Positions 32,091 to 44,950 are shown, counted from the stretch's first letter. The stretch is 64,000 bases of DNA from Gambelia wislizenii (GCA_030847615.1 JAUMIR010000005.1:215744645-215808644), one strand, 5' to 3'. Numbers and translations are program-made. The notes: generated by a model not told the origin, from the letters alone.

Positions 32091-33690
32091 ACAGTTAAGC
32101 ATCTAATTTTCCCTAGTCCATTTTTAAAAACTGAAATGATATTCAAAGTTTTGGGGAAGTTTTTGTTGCATTGTTTTCCATAAGTGGCTCCATGGCTTCA
32201 CTTTAGTCACAGTACGTTTTAAATTCACTATGACATTTTTGAGGACCACTTATTGATAAATCTTAGTTTCCTTCAAACCCTGTACTCTACATTTGGCATT
32301 GTATAAGATGAATGATCAGCCTTTATATTTTATTGCATTTTCATTTTTATGGGAAAAACTGTTAGACTTCTCTCTCTATGGGTTATTGTTGGAGAGCCTA
32401 GCAAAAAACTCTCACTAGCAATGTCAGTCCAACACTTTCTGTTCTTAACAGGACCATAAATTTTGCTACAACCCATTAGAAATACAAGTGAGCATTGTGT
32501 CAGAATGCTTACTAAATGTACACTGATTTATTTTTGTACTTATGAGAAGACTTTACAAGTTGTGATTTATTTCTTCCTACAAAAACAAGGAGTGGTTCTC
32601 TCAATTACAGTACAGCTAAAGCAGAAATATATCAAAGGTACAAACCATCTGTGTATTAAAAGGTGATCCAACATATACATGTTTTGAGCAAAAAGAACTT
32701 TATTGGATTGCCTTGTGATTTTCTCCTTCTTTGGAGAATACTGTATTTGCATGTTTCAGTAAAGAAATATTGAAATATTCTTCCATGTTTTAATTAACAG
32801 CTTTTTGCAAAGACCTCTGTTAAAACATACACTTATATGCCTCACGTCCTCCATCTCTCTTATTGTTTTCTTCTTCTGTTTTCTTCTTATCTCAGATGAA
32901 GCTGACCCGGGTCTCAATGTATAAAGAAGGGAAATGCAACTGGCCTGCCTAAGCTGTGCTTCTTTAAGACAGAACTTATTTTCCTCCACCCATCCCACCA
33001 TCAATCAGGCAATTATGTTAGCTTTGTTTTCATAACTCCTCTTCCATAGCCATTGCATGATCCTACACTATTTCTGAAAGGAAGCGGAAGGATGCTTGGT
33101 ATGAAATGCTGCCCTGTGCTCTCAAATGAAAATTACATTCTTTCATCATTTCTGATGATTTTAAAAAACTGATTTTTAAATATTTCTTTGAAAAGGACCC
33201 TTCATACCCTTGAAACTTATAACACTAATGGGGTTTTCTTGTCTATAGTGAGATAATTTCAAATAGGAGGACTTTAAACGCTTGTTCAAATATGTGAAGG
33301 ACATTTGTTTAAAGGTCAAAATCAAGGGGGAATATAGCATAGACACTGATGACAGAATCAATTTTCCATTGGGAGAGGGTAGTCGTTTTATGCTAAACTG
33401 GGGGTGTTTAAAATATGCACTTCTAGCCCCGAAGAACAGGGTTGCCATATTCTACTTCCTCAAATCCAGTCACAGAATGGATAATGATGCAAATTAAGCA
33501 CATTGATTGTTGCATTTTTAATCCACTATGTTCCAATCTTCACACTGATTTTTTTACAGTTAAAGAGAGAATCAGTATAGAGTTTAAGAAGTTGAAAGTG
33601 CTGGATTTGGAATAGGGAGGCCCAAATCTCTGCTTGGTCATAGAATTTACCATGTGACCATCACTTCCTCAGCAAATCTGCCTCAGAGTC
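32091..33690. other. No gene seen
   Basis: AT-rich sequence. The short frames (for example 33176-33448 and 33282-33497 on opposite strands) have no recognisable domain. Confidence 0.35.
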
Positions 33691-33960
33691 CTCTTGCTTC
33701 TTACACTCTGTTGCGTGCACTGGTTACTCTCCATTTCTCCCACTCCCCTGTTACCTCACTTCATAGTGCACCCCCTTGCCTCTTACATGCCAATGCTTGC
33801 ACTGCTTACTCTCCCATCCTTTCTACTCCCTTTTTCCTTCACCTCAAGCTCTTGCAGTGCACCTCTGCCTTGTTTACACTTCACTCCACTGACTCTCACT
33901 TCCTTCATGCATTCCTCCATCACCTGCAGGGCTTACTCACCCTTGTGCAGAGTGGATTTA
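33691..33960. repeat. Imperfect 80-90 bp pyrimidine-rich tandem repeat
   Basis: Units begin near 33701, 33783 and 33874 with 'ttaca(c/t)...'. The first two share 'ttgc.tgcactg.ttactct' and 'cc....ttcac/tcacttca' text. The 124- and 140-codon frames over this region reflect low-complexity, pyrimidine-biased sequence rather than a gene. Confidence 0.5.
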
Positions 33961-34202
33961 TTGCAGAACACTTTCACAGAAGAGTGCCTCCACACTTTGC
34001 TTCATATCTTGGCTCTTACAAGGACTAGAGACTTACTTAAAAAAAAGAAAGAAAATGAAACCTTGGAATCTGGGCCAGATGGTGGTCCAAAGAGGGCCTA
34101 TATGTGGCATACCTAGAATCCAGATAAGAGATGTTTAGGGTAAGAAGCTCTAAGCACCTACTCTCTGTTTTAAATTCTACTGTGCAAAGATGGGATTTCA
34201 AT

Positions 34203-34398
34203 TATGTTGTTGTGTGCCTTCAAGTCATTTCCAACTTATGCCAACCCTAAGATGACCCTATCACAGGATTTTATGAGGCTGAGAGTGTGTGACTTGCCTG
34301 AGGTCTTCCAGTGAGTTTTTATGGCCAAGCAGGGATTCAAACCCTGGTCTCCAGAGTTGTAGTCCAACACTCCAACCACTCTACCACACTGGCTTCAT
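34203..34398 (-). repeat. tRNA-derived SINE, copy 6
   Basis: Minus strand: 'gccagtgtggtagagtgg' head, 'ccagggtttgaatccctgc' B box, a 'gacctcaggcaagtcacac' body, and a 'ggcataagttggaaatgac' to 'gaaggcacacaacaac' tail. The segment between 'cagcctcat' and 'aaaatcctgtgat' (usually 'agaggaaggcaa...') is deleted. Confidence 0.85.
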
Positions 34399-35089
34399 TT
34401 CAACTATACCAGCTTTAATGAACATTATAACTGTCAGAAAAAAATAAAGCAGCAGAGTTATGACAAAACATCTTATTTCAGTTTAGTTCAAAGCATCCTG
34501 CTACATTCTCCTCTAGTGCACATTGTTTTCATACTAGCTCAACAGGAAGTGCAGAGCAAGTGGTCCAATATACATGGTTCTGAAAATAAAAATGTCAAGA
34601 TGTAATTTGACAATGTGATGCAAGTCTGTCAAAAATCTGCTATTTTAAAACTGCTAAAGCTAATCACAGAAGATGAGATCATCAATCCAATCCATTTAAA
34701 AAGTCTTCTTGGAAGAACAGTCTATTCAAATATCTAAATTAATTAGCATAGCTTCCTGGAATCTTTGATGATCACCTGCAATGTTGTTGTTGAAATGTTG
34801 TTCACTACTTTTTTATTGCAGCCACTGTTTGGTTTATGTATCTAAGGACTGAGTTACCCTTAGTCTTGATATACATTTGTTAGGAGACTGATTGACTGAT
34901 TTTATTTAAGTAATTTCTAACCATCTTTATACCCGCAGAAACTGCAGAACAGTATACAAAATGAAAATGGAATTAAACCTGTTATGGGGAAGGGTTAAAT
35001 TTTGAGCCTCAATGGCCTGAGTAAAGCCAGCCAGTCACAACCTTCAGACTGCGGAGGGGGAGGGAATGGGGGGGGTACAGAACTACAGG
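34399..35089. other. No gene seen
   Basis: AT-rich DNA. Nothing recognised. Confidence 0.35.
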
Positions 35090-35812
35090 CGTGTCTGTTA
35101 AAACACAGATAGGGCCATTTAGGAATAGAAATACGGACAGGAAAAATAGGAACGGATTAAATCTCGAAAGGGGTAGTTAGAGATAGGGCTACTTAGGAAT
35201 GGAGAAACAGCACTAAGAAAGGGTAAAAATACAGTAGGGACTTTGGTTTGATGGAGGGGGGGCCAAATGGCAAAAAGTATTCTGGAAAAGCTTTTGTGGC
35301 TTTCCCCAATTTTTTTAAAAAAACAGAGTGGGGAATATGCATTCCTGCTTGTTGGGATAAGTGACCAAATAGATGCACTTCCCCCACAGGAGTGGAGGTT
35401 GAAAGCTGATTGATTGGGCATGTGCAGGGGGCAGAGCTTGCTAACAAGGCAAACACTTGCAGCTGCCATGTTGGATTTTTGCCTTAGCAAGTGAGCGCTA
35501 GGGTGATAAAACTTTTTTTGTTTGCTTTTTTGTTAAAGCAAAAGGTTGCTCTTTCACACCTTGGATAGAGTTTTTTAAAAATACTGTTCAGTGGCAGCAA
35601 TTTGAGGTAAGTGAAAACATGAGTAATTCACTTGCGGGCACAATCTTGATTTGCAGGCATGCCCATTTGCATAGCAAATGTGGATAGCTTCACATGCTTA
35701 CTATCTGCCCAAAAAACCCGTTAAGACAAATAGCAGCAGCTGCGAATTGCCATTACTGTGGAGAAATCCACATTTTTTTTGCCTCGTATAGACGAGGCCT
35801 TAGTCATGATTA
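35090..35812 (+). mobile_element. Non-autonomous hAT-like DNA element, copy C
   Basis: The longest copy of the family at 2.0 and 19.75 kb. It contains 'cttttgtggctttcccc', 'gctgccatgttggattttt', 'gccttagcaag', 'agggtgataaaac', 'gttaagacaaatagcagc' and 'gcgaattgccattactgtg', and ends 'gcctcgtatagacgaggcc'. The end is itself a perfect small palindrome. The left end (near 35090, 'gtgtctgttaaaac') is less certain. The frames here (35119-35490 and 35193-35456 on the minus strand) have no transposase motif. Confidence 0.6.
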
Positions 35813-37420
35813 ACTGAAGTTCCATTGGTTTGAATGGGACTAAAGTTGTAACTAACATAGTCTAAATATGATAGCTTTTGTACTCTGACTAGTGTAATGA
35901 TCATCAACTTGAGTCAGTATGTGCAAAAATGTGGACTTAAAGATGGGCTGTGACTAAGGAAGAGGTGAAATGATTGCTCCAATTTTTCTGGAGTAGACAT
36001 TCTGGAGTCTTTGAATCCAAGAGAAGCTCCCACTAGTTTCCAAAAAGATGTTTTGTTGGGACCATATCAGGGAGAAAGTTAAACATTCCCATTCCCAATT
36101 CCAAGGTCCTGAGACTTCTCAATCTTCCCTGCTGCTTCTGTTTACACAACAACAACAACAACAACACATCTCAGGTACATCCATGCAAGTGATTTCACCT
36201 TCAATTTCATCCTAAATATATTGTATTTTAGCTGCTAGAATACAAATACAAATAGATAAAAAATAGAAGTGAGCTGAGAATAGCAACCCCTAGGTATCAA
36301 TATTTCTTGTACAAAAACACTCCCTTATGCAGAACAGCTGGAGGGCTTTGTGGGACATCCCTCCCATATATTCTTGACCTAGGGGCCCTGCGGACCATAT
36401 ACAGTATGTGGGCTGCACTCTCCCTGCCCCTGTTTTAGACAGTATGTCCTCAGCATAGCATGGCTAGACAGACAGATAGATGTAGAGATCTAGGCATTAT
36501 TACAGAAGATTCCACAAATCTATGTCAAAAGCCATGGGAGTATTTAGAGCTAAACAAACAAAAATTAATTGGATTTGCTCTTAAAAAACACAAAAGATCT
36601 GTACTCAAAAATCCAAGACTCTGTTTTGCACAAAGTCTAGGATGTCTGGTTATACATTTCTGAGAATGAGTTTATATTCAACTGATAGTAGTCCTTGCTT
36701 GAGGTTCATGAGCATTCTGCTCTAATATATATAGTTCAATGATGTTAAAACAACTTTTAAGGACTGAAGGTCCCTTATGTTCAAACATGAAAATTTAGTC
36801 ATAATAATGGAGTAATAACATGAAATTATTTCCAACTATTTAAGAATTAATGACAGGCACAAGCTTCTCACATCTTATTTTGATTAGCAGCGAAAGATCA
36901 ACAAGCATTGATGGAAGGAAAGGGGTATCCAAGTGAGCATGAACTACTTATCATATAACAGAAACTACAGATCATGTAAGGACAGTGGTAGCCATCAAGC
37001 CTGAATGCCTAGCATACAGTGGGTTACCTGAATGGATTTCGGAATAAAGTAAAACTTTTATTCAAAAATATTTCCCCTTTTCCTCATGTCATTCAGGAAT
37101 TTTGCCATTCTAATCTTCTTAATGACATCATCAGAAATGTCTATAAAAATCCCTGATCTATCATAAAGATCCTGAAGAAAAGGAAGACTTGAGTCATTTC
37201 CCTAAGCTCTTAACCAGATTTTTTTCTGTGTAAGACTGGAACAAATGAGACAATGAGACAAGTAACATGACTTGCACTGTTATATGTGAAGGCTGATGTC
37301 CTAGATGATTCAAAACTGCTCTGTAATTTTTTTATTTTTACATATAAAGTTTAAGAGTATTTTTCTAGAAAAAAAAGACAAATAATTGCAAATGAATATA
37401 AAACACTGAATTTTGTGTAG
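35813..37420. other. Mostly unassigned; ACA microsatellite
   Basis: An AAC/ACA microsatellite lies at 36147-36166. 'gttccattggtttgaatggg' near 35819 resembles the palindromic MITE core. No gene seen. Confidence 0.4.
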
Positions 37421-37512
37421 CACAATCCTATAGATGTCTACTCAGACGTAAGTCCTACTGAAGAGTTTAATGGGATTTATTCTAAAGTAAATACACATAG
37501 GAGTGCAACTTT
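37421..37512. repeat. Palindromic MITE (AAGTCCTACTG type)
   Basis: 'cacaatcctatagatgtcta' at the left is inverted relative to 'acacataggagtgca' at the right. The centre 'aagtcctactgaag...ttaatgggattt' is also self-complementary in part. The pattern fits a common reptile palindromic non-autonomous element. Confidence 0.55.
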
Positions 37513-39545
37513 AATCTTCTTTGAGATCATATAGCATCGGTAACCAAAATGTATTGTGCAGGTTGCATGGTGTCTCTCCAAAGCCAAATTACCTTCTTGG
37601 GATCTTTCAGATTCTTTTGTGTCCCCCTTTCCCATAACTAGAGGGTCTAAACTGTCTCTGATTTTTTCTTCTGGATGAGACATCCAAGGAGAAATGTTGG
37701 ATGCAGGGTGGATGCAGAGTGCAGTCCTCTACGGTCAAGGGGACAGAATGCCACTGGTATCCCATGACTATGTTACCAAGAATATAAAGAAATGGATAGA
37801 AATTACCATCTAACAAACACATAGTCCCATGGGCACATGCACAAAACGTAAGTAGTGTTGTTCAGGAACTGTTGACCCTACTTATAGCAGAACACTGAAT
37901 CAGCTACCAGAATATTCACCAGGCTTTTCTTGCAGGGGGTATTTGTTTTCATCATTATTCTCGAATAAGGTATGTACTGATAACGTATTGCTGGCATTTG
38001 AATGGTTTCACTTCCAAGAAACTGAAAGGGGCAGTTGATAAGGGAAATGTTCTAGATTGGGACAAAGCATTAAATAAGATGATTAACCTTTTTCTCTGGG
38101 TGATTTGGCCACTGAAAATTAATCATCCCAATTACCATTTGCAGCAAGAACTCCTGAGGGCTAACTCACACTTTGAGGGGTGATTTTTGATAGGAAACCA
38201 GGGCAGGATGAAAGGTTAATCTTATCCTCCCATACTGGATCCCAGATCTATATTACTCCTATAACAGTTGCAGTCCATTAAGAGTTCCAAACATACTATT
38301 TTAAAATGTAATTAATGTAACATCTAATTTGATCCAGAATCTTTCCGTGATGTCACTTGCAACCTACTGACCTTTGCTTCATTTATTGCTTCACAGTTTT
38401 ATCTTAATTGTTTGCTACTTTGGTGGAAAAGCAGACTAATTCTTTTCAGAAATATAACTGTATGTGCGTGTACATGTGCACATTTCATTTCTATGTTGTT
38501 TAACTAGACTTGATAAGACAACTAATTTCTGCTACAAGGGAACAGCCATTCTTGCTGTTATGAAATGAGTGTCTTTTTAACATATCAAACAGATTTTCAA
38601 GATTACTTTCTAAGACTTATATCAATTTTTTAATACCTACAATTAACATCCACAGGTTTTTCCTTTTCCATTATGTCCACTTATTAAGTCCAAAACTGAT
38701 ATGGAAGAGGATAAAAGTTCTGTTAATAAATCTACAACACATTTTAAGGGTTAAATTATCTTTTAAAGTATTGCTGTATAATGGGGTGTGTTTGTATATG
38801 TAGGAATGTGTGTACGTGTTCTGCTTCTCTTTGTAGGTAAGGCTCATAAAGGGTCAGAGTTCACTTTGTTGTTGCAAAAGACATCAGCTAAGCTGAAAAT
38901 ATTCTTGAATAAATCTGCTATAAAGCAGCTTACCCAAATGCAAATGGAGGATGTATGTCTCTTCAATTCATTTGAGCAAGTGCAGCAGAATTGATGGTTC
39001 ATTAAGTCCTATGTGTCAGAGGGCTCCCATTCTGTTAAGTTCCAAGAGGTGACACTGCTTCCAAGAATTTTTAGAGTATTTTCTGCTGAGGTGCTATGTT
39101 AGATATGGTTGTCCATCTGCCTGAAAAAAAGGCAGAAGAACAAGCCTTCATAAAACATAAGGGTGGAGTGTTGAAGGTTATTGCTCTGCTTTGCTTTTTA
39201 TAACATGCAGTTAAAGGCGAAAACTAACAGTTTCCTGAAATTTATTCTCAAAACATAATGACAGCATCAGGTGTGCTTAATCTCATCTAGTCCCAGGTAG
39301 GTTCAAAATAAATGTCCAGATAAATATCAGATGTGGAAGTTGTATGCCTACGGAAGTTTCCAAATCTACAGAGTCACTCTTGCATATACACAGCCAGACA
39401 GCCAGGTGAAGCGATTCAGCAGAACATATTCTGCCTACAATTTTGGAGTGTTGTACTGTATCCAAATTGTACCCATCCAAATTGGAAGAGTTTTTAAGTA
39501 TATCTCCCCTAAAGTTCTTTATTGCATTTATATATACCTGTATAT
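37513..39545. other. No gene seen
   Basis: AT-rich, unique-looking DNA. No domain-bearing frame. Confidence 0.35.
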
Positions 39546-40350
39546 ATTTGTTCCAAAATGCCCCCTACCAACTCCTATGGGAGATGGCGGCATTTTTGCC
39601 ATGCATTTTGTTGGAAGCAAATAGGCATAAATTCTTGCAAATGACCAGTAAAAGAGGGAACTCCAGAGAGCATGCCGCCATCTTTTGTTTCACCTCTCTG
39701 TTTCTTTCTTTGACCTATATATTTAAGGTATTTTGCTTCCTTTCTGCCTGCAGAGGTCACTTTCCCCCCTTTCTCCCAAGAAGTTAGTTAATCCTTTGTC
39801 ATCTTTCGTCTTGGAAGATATTGTCCATGAGGTTCCAGCCTCAGAATGGACACTAGCCAATATCCACACATGGCAGCCAGCTTTTAGAAGCTCTTGTATT
39901 GAAGTTTAGGTAATTTTCTTTTGCCTGTCTCCTTTCCTGTCCCAAGAGGGATTTCTTGAAACAATAAATGTAAGTTTTCTTTTCTTTTCAACCTTACAAG
40001 AGAATCCTGAGTATTTTCTCTTCTTTCTACCTACCATAGGCTCATATTGTACAAGCTCTGCTGCACTTTGCTTGATGTATCTATATCTACTAAATATTCC
40101 TACACATTTTAGGCCCAAGAAGAGCCTAACTTAAAAAGAGGAAGTGCACAGGAAGTGATGTCCTAATCACTTCCTGATGTAAAAAAGGGCTTCTCCTGGG
40201 CCTAAAATGACAAAAGGTGTCAAAAATCACTCCCTAAATACCCCAGATGGCATTTGGGGACAAAAAAAGGTGTTTTTTTAAAATAGTGAGGGCTGCAATC
40301 CTCTAAGGTCTCCTAGGGGGCTAATGCAGCCCCTTAACCTATGACAGTCT
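39546..40350. repeat. Traces of the AAAATGCCCCCT dispersed repeat
   Basis: 39550-39630 carries 'ttccaaaatgccccctacc' and 'gggagatggcggcattttt', an inverted-looking pair. 40108-40350 carries 'gaagtgcacaggaagtgatg', 'ctcctgggcctaaaatgac' and 'ctctaaggtctcctaggggg'. Both resemble segments of the repeat at 51.0-51.6 kb. Between them (39650-40100) I see nothing. Confidence 0.4.
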
Positions 40351-41024
40351 GTAGCAGACAGATGCCATTACTGATAGTGTCAGTTCAAAGACATCATATA
40401 TGGCCCTGTAGATATATCTTTAAAATACTGTACAAGCAAAACTTCTCAGTATTGTCCTCACAATGACCTGGAATGAATGCAGAAAGGGGTTCTTTCCATT
40501 GGTTTGGTTGACACCTGATGTCTCCAATCCATGATCTTGGAGATAATCATAATCTGCAAGTAGAAACCTCACTGTGAACTATCTAATTCATATATATATA
40601 TATATATATATCTGTTGAACAGAATTGTTCTTTTACTTGCTAGCTTGTTTGGGAGAATATTGAACAATTATTCATATACAAATCCTGGCTCCAGAGTTTC
40701 TCAAATATTCTCATGAAAGTCTCCAAGAGATCTTTCCCTATGAAGATAGAAACCTATACAAATTTAGTTGTGAGCATTTCCCATTCACTTTGTTTTGGGG
40801 TTGTGTCTCTGGAAGTGTTATCTTGTGAATTTACAATCATCCATATGCACATTGCTTTCACCTGCAATGTGTCACTGGTACTTGGAAATTAAAGTTTATC
40901 AACAAAGCTCTAGCATTATTAAGAAACAGATTTCCTTAATTACAGTTAGCTGTGTTCTGGATTTTGTCCAGTGCCAGAGTGCAGCTTAAACCTCTGCAGG
41001 TAAATTATAAACACCAGTGGCACT
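40351..41024. other. No gene seen; (TA)n microsatellite
   Basis: (TA)n at 40590-40611 (about 11 units). Otherwise AT-rich DNA without a recognised feature. Confidence 0.5.
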
Positions 41025-41404
41025 TAACCTTTTCTTTACAAGGGACACCCTTTAAATATCTTTTGTATGCCATGGACCCCCAAGACTTAAGTCAAGATTT
41101 AAAACCCTAATAATAATAGCAGCAGCAGCAGCAACAACAACAATAATAAATAATAATGCAATTACACCATCCACTAAACCTTCCCTCAGAGACACTGGAG
41201 GGGGATGGAAGACTTGCTTCTTCCTGCAAGTTTGTGGCTGGAGTGGATTGAATGGCAATGTGCAGGCCAAGCCAGCCAGCCATTGCCTTCGCTCCTGTCA
41301 CTGCAGGGAGGAGGTGGGCCAAGGAGCTGTTAAACCTTCATGGACCCCCTGTGAGGACATCACGAACCCTGGGGAGTCCCTGGACCACAGGTTAAGAATC
41401 ACTG
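41025..41404. mobile_element. Non-autonomous hAT element (CAGTGGTTCTTAACCT type)
   Basis: The left end 'cagtggcacttaacctttt' and the right end (reverse complement 'cagtgattcttaacctgtgg') are matching inverted repeats of a hAT type. 8-bp flanks ATAAACAC / ACACACAC agree at 6 of 8. Internal text 'gccatggacccccaagac' and 'catggaccccctgtgag' also fits. A microsatellite block (AAT/AGC/AAC, 41112-41156) is inside. No transposase. Confidence 0.65.
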
Positions 41405-41502
41405 ACACACACTATTAGGGGAAAATTCAGGTGCCCCAAACAGATGCAAATGTTTGTTTAAAACATTTCAGTTGGAAAATGAATGAGGAAGTCAGTTAAG
41501 AC

Positions 41503-41835
41503 ATACATGGTTTAAATGTTGGACTACAACTCTGGAAACCAGTGGCAGCACTAGGTGTGAAGAGGCCAAACTGCACCAGGTGACACCATCGGTTGTTGGT
41601 GGTGACACCAGCTTTAGTGGTACCACAACTGGAGACTAGGGTTCAAATCCCCACTCAGCCATGGGAATTCATTGGGTGACCTTGGGCAAGTCACACTCTG
41701 TCAGCCTCAGAGGAAGGCAAAGGCAAACCATCTCTGAGCAAATCTTGCCAAGAAAAGCCCCATGATAGGTACACCTTAGGAATCTCATAAGTCAGAAATG
41801 ACTTGAAGGCACACAAGAACAATAATATCAACAAT
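41503..41835 (+). repeat. tRNA-derived SINE, copy 7, interrupted by an 84-bp insertion
   Basis: The SINE runs 'gtttaaatgttggactacaac', then, after the interruption, 'agggttcaaatccccactc', 'gtgaccttgggcaagtcac' and 'aatgacttgaaggcacaca'. The inserted 41541-41624 begins 'agtggcagcactaggtg' and ends 'tttagtggtacc'. The SINE text 'acaactctggaaacc' (41526-41540) is repeated after it as 'acaactggagac' (41625-41636), like a target-site duplication. Confidence 0.75.
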
Positions 41836-42278
41836 AATATTGAACAAGTGGTCAGGTTGTAATTTTTTTTTCATTCTAAGTTTTATTATACCAAGCTGGT
41901 TTTAGATAGTCATTCATCATTCAGTTCCTTGTTGGAGCTATAGCTGCCCTGCAATTCTCCTGTTTCTCGTAACATCTCAAAATGGGGGAAAGGATACAAG
42001 CTATCCTGCAAGCAGTAGTAAGTTAATGCCATATGTTCCTATATATGAGGATATTTAGATATTGCCTGCAGCAAAATCAATGAGAATGGAATGTAGATAA
42101 TGACAGACATAAAGAAGTTAAATCCAAAATTTCTGTTCTATTACCCACTGTAATCCCCCCAAATTTAATTTAATTTAATTTATGAAATAAATAATAAATA
42201 GCCACCTTTCCAGCTTTTGAGGTGTCATTCAAAGAGAAATAAAACAAATTCAACACTCAGCAAATGAACAGATTGCTT
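41836..42278. other. No gene seen
   Basis: AT-rich with a TTTAA repeat near 42164-42181. Confidence 0.35.
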
Positions 42279-42589
42279 ACCAATAACCATGGTCCTTTGA
42301 ACGAAGTCAAAGGACCTGCACAGTACATCTCTGAATCATCAGTTGAGTAATCTTTCTAATGATAACCCCACCCATCCTCTCTGTCATGTCCAGTGTGGTT
42401 CAGTCAATCCTTCAGTTCCTAGTCTTCCAAAGTAGAAAGGTAAAGAGGAGAACCGTGAACCTGGAAGGGAGGTGGGTGGGTTGTGTGAGTTTACCGATGA
42501 TCACCCAAACCACAATTACAGACAAGCTGTTCTTTTTCATGGTTTCTCTGACTCACACATATGAGAGACTAGCAAGGAGAAGGTCAGGT

Positions 42590-43600
42590 CATGCCTGAAC
42601 AGAGGTGGGCACTGCCCTGCCAAACACCACATCAGACTGGGCACCAAGTCTATAACATCCCAAATATGCTAAAGGCAGCAGCCTTACAAATAACAGGCAG
42701 AGACACTCATCTGAGGAAAGCAGCAGAGGCTGAGACCATCCTTGTCAAGTGGCCTCTTACTGGTCAGAAGAGACATCTTGGAAAATTGGTAGCAGAGAGA
42801 AATAGTTGAAGTCACCCATCATGAAAGTCTCTGTGATGAAACTGATGTGCTTTTCCCAGACCTCAATAACATAGCAGAAAATGATATTACAACTGCCTGA
42901 AAGTCTTAGTTTGGTGCACATAAAAGGAGATAGCTCTGTGAAGAGTGAAGGATTCTTTCTATATTAGATGTGGGGCTCCTCATATGAGTGTTAAAGAGAT
43001 GTTGTGGTCCATGCAGAAGGACGACATTACCTTAGGAAAGAAAGGGATATCTAAAGTTACCTTTGTCAAGGTAAACTGTAAAGTGCACTCACCCACCTTG
43101 AGAAGGTGAGTGCAATAAAAAAGACTGCCTTCCATGAAAGGTGATGGTCACTAGTGGCTATAAGTTCAAAAGTCTTACTGATTAGCTGGGCAAAACCAAG
43201 AGAAGGCTCCCTGATAAATTAAGGCCTAGGGATCATGGATGCAACTACTTTCAACCCTTAAAACTTCTTAACTAGAACATGCAGGAACCACAAGGATATG
43301 TTCACAGAATTTGTGTGAGCAGTAAGATATACCAGGGGAAATGTAGGAAGTTGACAACAGTGAAATTGCTATTGTCCAATTCCAAACCAAGAGCAACCCC
43401 TTGAGAAAGCATTGTACAATTCACCTTGTACAATGCTCTCATGGTGGTTTTATGCACTGCTTCTTTTGCTTGAAGTACCTTACAAATCATGGTTGCTGTG
43501 GCCACCATGGCGTTATTAAGATGCAGTCAGATTTGTCATAACTTGGTTAAAATTTTCAGTATTAGCAGGAATGGCAAGAAGACATACATTAGTGGTCCTT
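42590..43600 (-). pseudogene. DIRS tyrosine recombinase remnant
   Basis: Near 42.68-42.60 kb the minus strand reads a HAATFNIFGML-like and FGRAV-like ending, as at the C-terminus of DIRS tyrosine recombinases (CRAATW...HY...FGRAV). The catalytic Arg/His region could not be traced through the stops. In intact elements this enzyme inserts a circular DNA intermediate by site-specific recombination, without integrase. Confidence 0.4.
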
Positions 43601-43639
43601 TCCAGCTGAAAAGAAAGATGCCTACTACAGTGCTTAAGG

Positions 43640-44950
43640 ACAAAGCACATCTTGTGGAGAACCAAAGATACTGTGTGATGAGTCACATTTATGAAGAATT
43701 CTACTTTTGCTGTGTCCCATTGATGAAAGACACACTGGAGGACATGAGTGTTCAGCTTCTATTTGTGCTCTGCTGAGAGAGTCCACTAGAGTGTTCTTCA
43801 CCCCTGGTAAATGAATCACAACCTGAGTGATGTTCTGAGCAATGCACCAATTCTATAGTGGAAGAGTGAGAATCATCAGAGTATCAGAATGAATGTTTTC
43901 ATGTTTGTTTAGGTGTTGTTGTTAAAAACAATCTTTTCACTTTGTCAGTAATCACCTGCTTGAAGACCCAAGTAACTTCACCACTGCTAATATCTTGAAC
44001 ATATTGATATGAAACACCTTTTGTTGGTTGACTATATCCATCAGACTGCAATGGACTCTGACATATGTCCTCCCTATCCTGTTATGATTGTATGTGTTCA
44101 TTGTGGATGACAGATCAGGACACCTCCTGTTAGGCTTTTGATGCAAATGCACCAGCTGAGAGACCACTGCACTGCTCTTGAAATTGTCATCAGTCAAGAT
44201 GGAAATTTTTTGGTTAGATGGAACCATTAGTTAAGAAGCACAAACCAATAACATCTGAGCCTTGCCAGTGGAATGGCTGTGGTCACTATCATGAAGCCTA
44301 AAAATACTTGGGCCTACCTTGCATGGACATGGCATCTTCTTTGTAGTGTGGATGTGTAGCAAGCAAGTACCGTAGCCTTGTCTTTTGAAAAAAGAGCAGT
44401 TCCTTGATACATTTCTAGTTGGATATCTATGAATTGCAAGTAGTATGTTGGTTGCAGATGTAACTTTTTTGGTTTGAGCATGAGTCCTAAATCTCAAAGG
44501 AGCAAAACAATGATATTGAAATTCACATAGAGTTTCTCTGATGAGTGGGTTATTACTAGCCAATTGTCTAACAGAGTAGATGACAATACCATGAACTTGG
44601 AACTATGACAACAATATTGCCATAAGTTTTTTGAAGGCCTTGCAAATCAGAAGTAAGGACATGTATTTGACAATCTTTGATGCCAGGAGGAAAGTAGAAG
44701 AATCAGTGCAGAATGGCCTGATGGACATATGAAAGCATGCATTCTTTAAGTCTATAGTAGCCAGTCAATCACCCTCATGCTAAAATGGAATTATATACAC
44801 AAATATTATCATTCAAAACTTCTTCAGTCTGAAGAAAGAGATGACTTCTCAGGGGCTAAGGGCTTTTGTCCTCCATCTCTCCTTGGTATAGTGAAATCTT
44901 GAGAAGAACTTATCTTTAGCCATGGTGGAACTTGTTTTTTAACTTCTTTA
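43640..44950 (-). pseudogene. DIRS reverse transcriptase/RNase H remnant
   Basis: Descending the minus strand: SRFHYTKERW (matching the SRYFLVPKKDGG block of DIRS RT) near 44.89 kb, then KF.MIIFVYIIPF near 44.81 kb, and GDWLATIDLKNACFHMSI near 44.77-44.71 kb (the RT motif with the first catalytic Asp region). The RNase H region ends with IHLPGVKNTLVDSLSR at 43.82 kb. Stops and frameshifts are frequent. The YLDD box is not recognisable. Confidence 0.6.

Noticed and set aside
33654..34116. Frames of 124 and 140 codons
   Set aside because: They lie over an imperfect pyrimidine-rich tandem repeat, and one runs into a unique region without any domain.
41112..41156. CRISPR-like or regulatory short repeat array
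   Set aside because: It is a simple AAT/AGC/AAC microsatellite; there is no spacer-repeat organisation anywhere in the window.
42359..42809. Plus-strand frames suggesting a gene
   Set aside because: They are antisense shadows of the minus-strand DIRS recombinase remnant.
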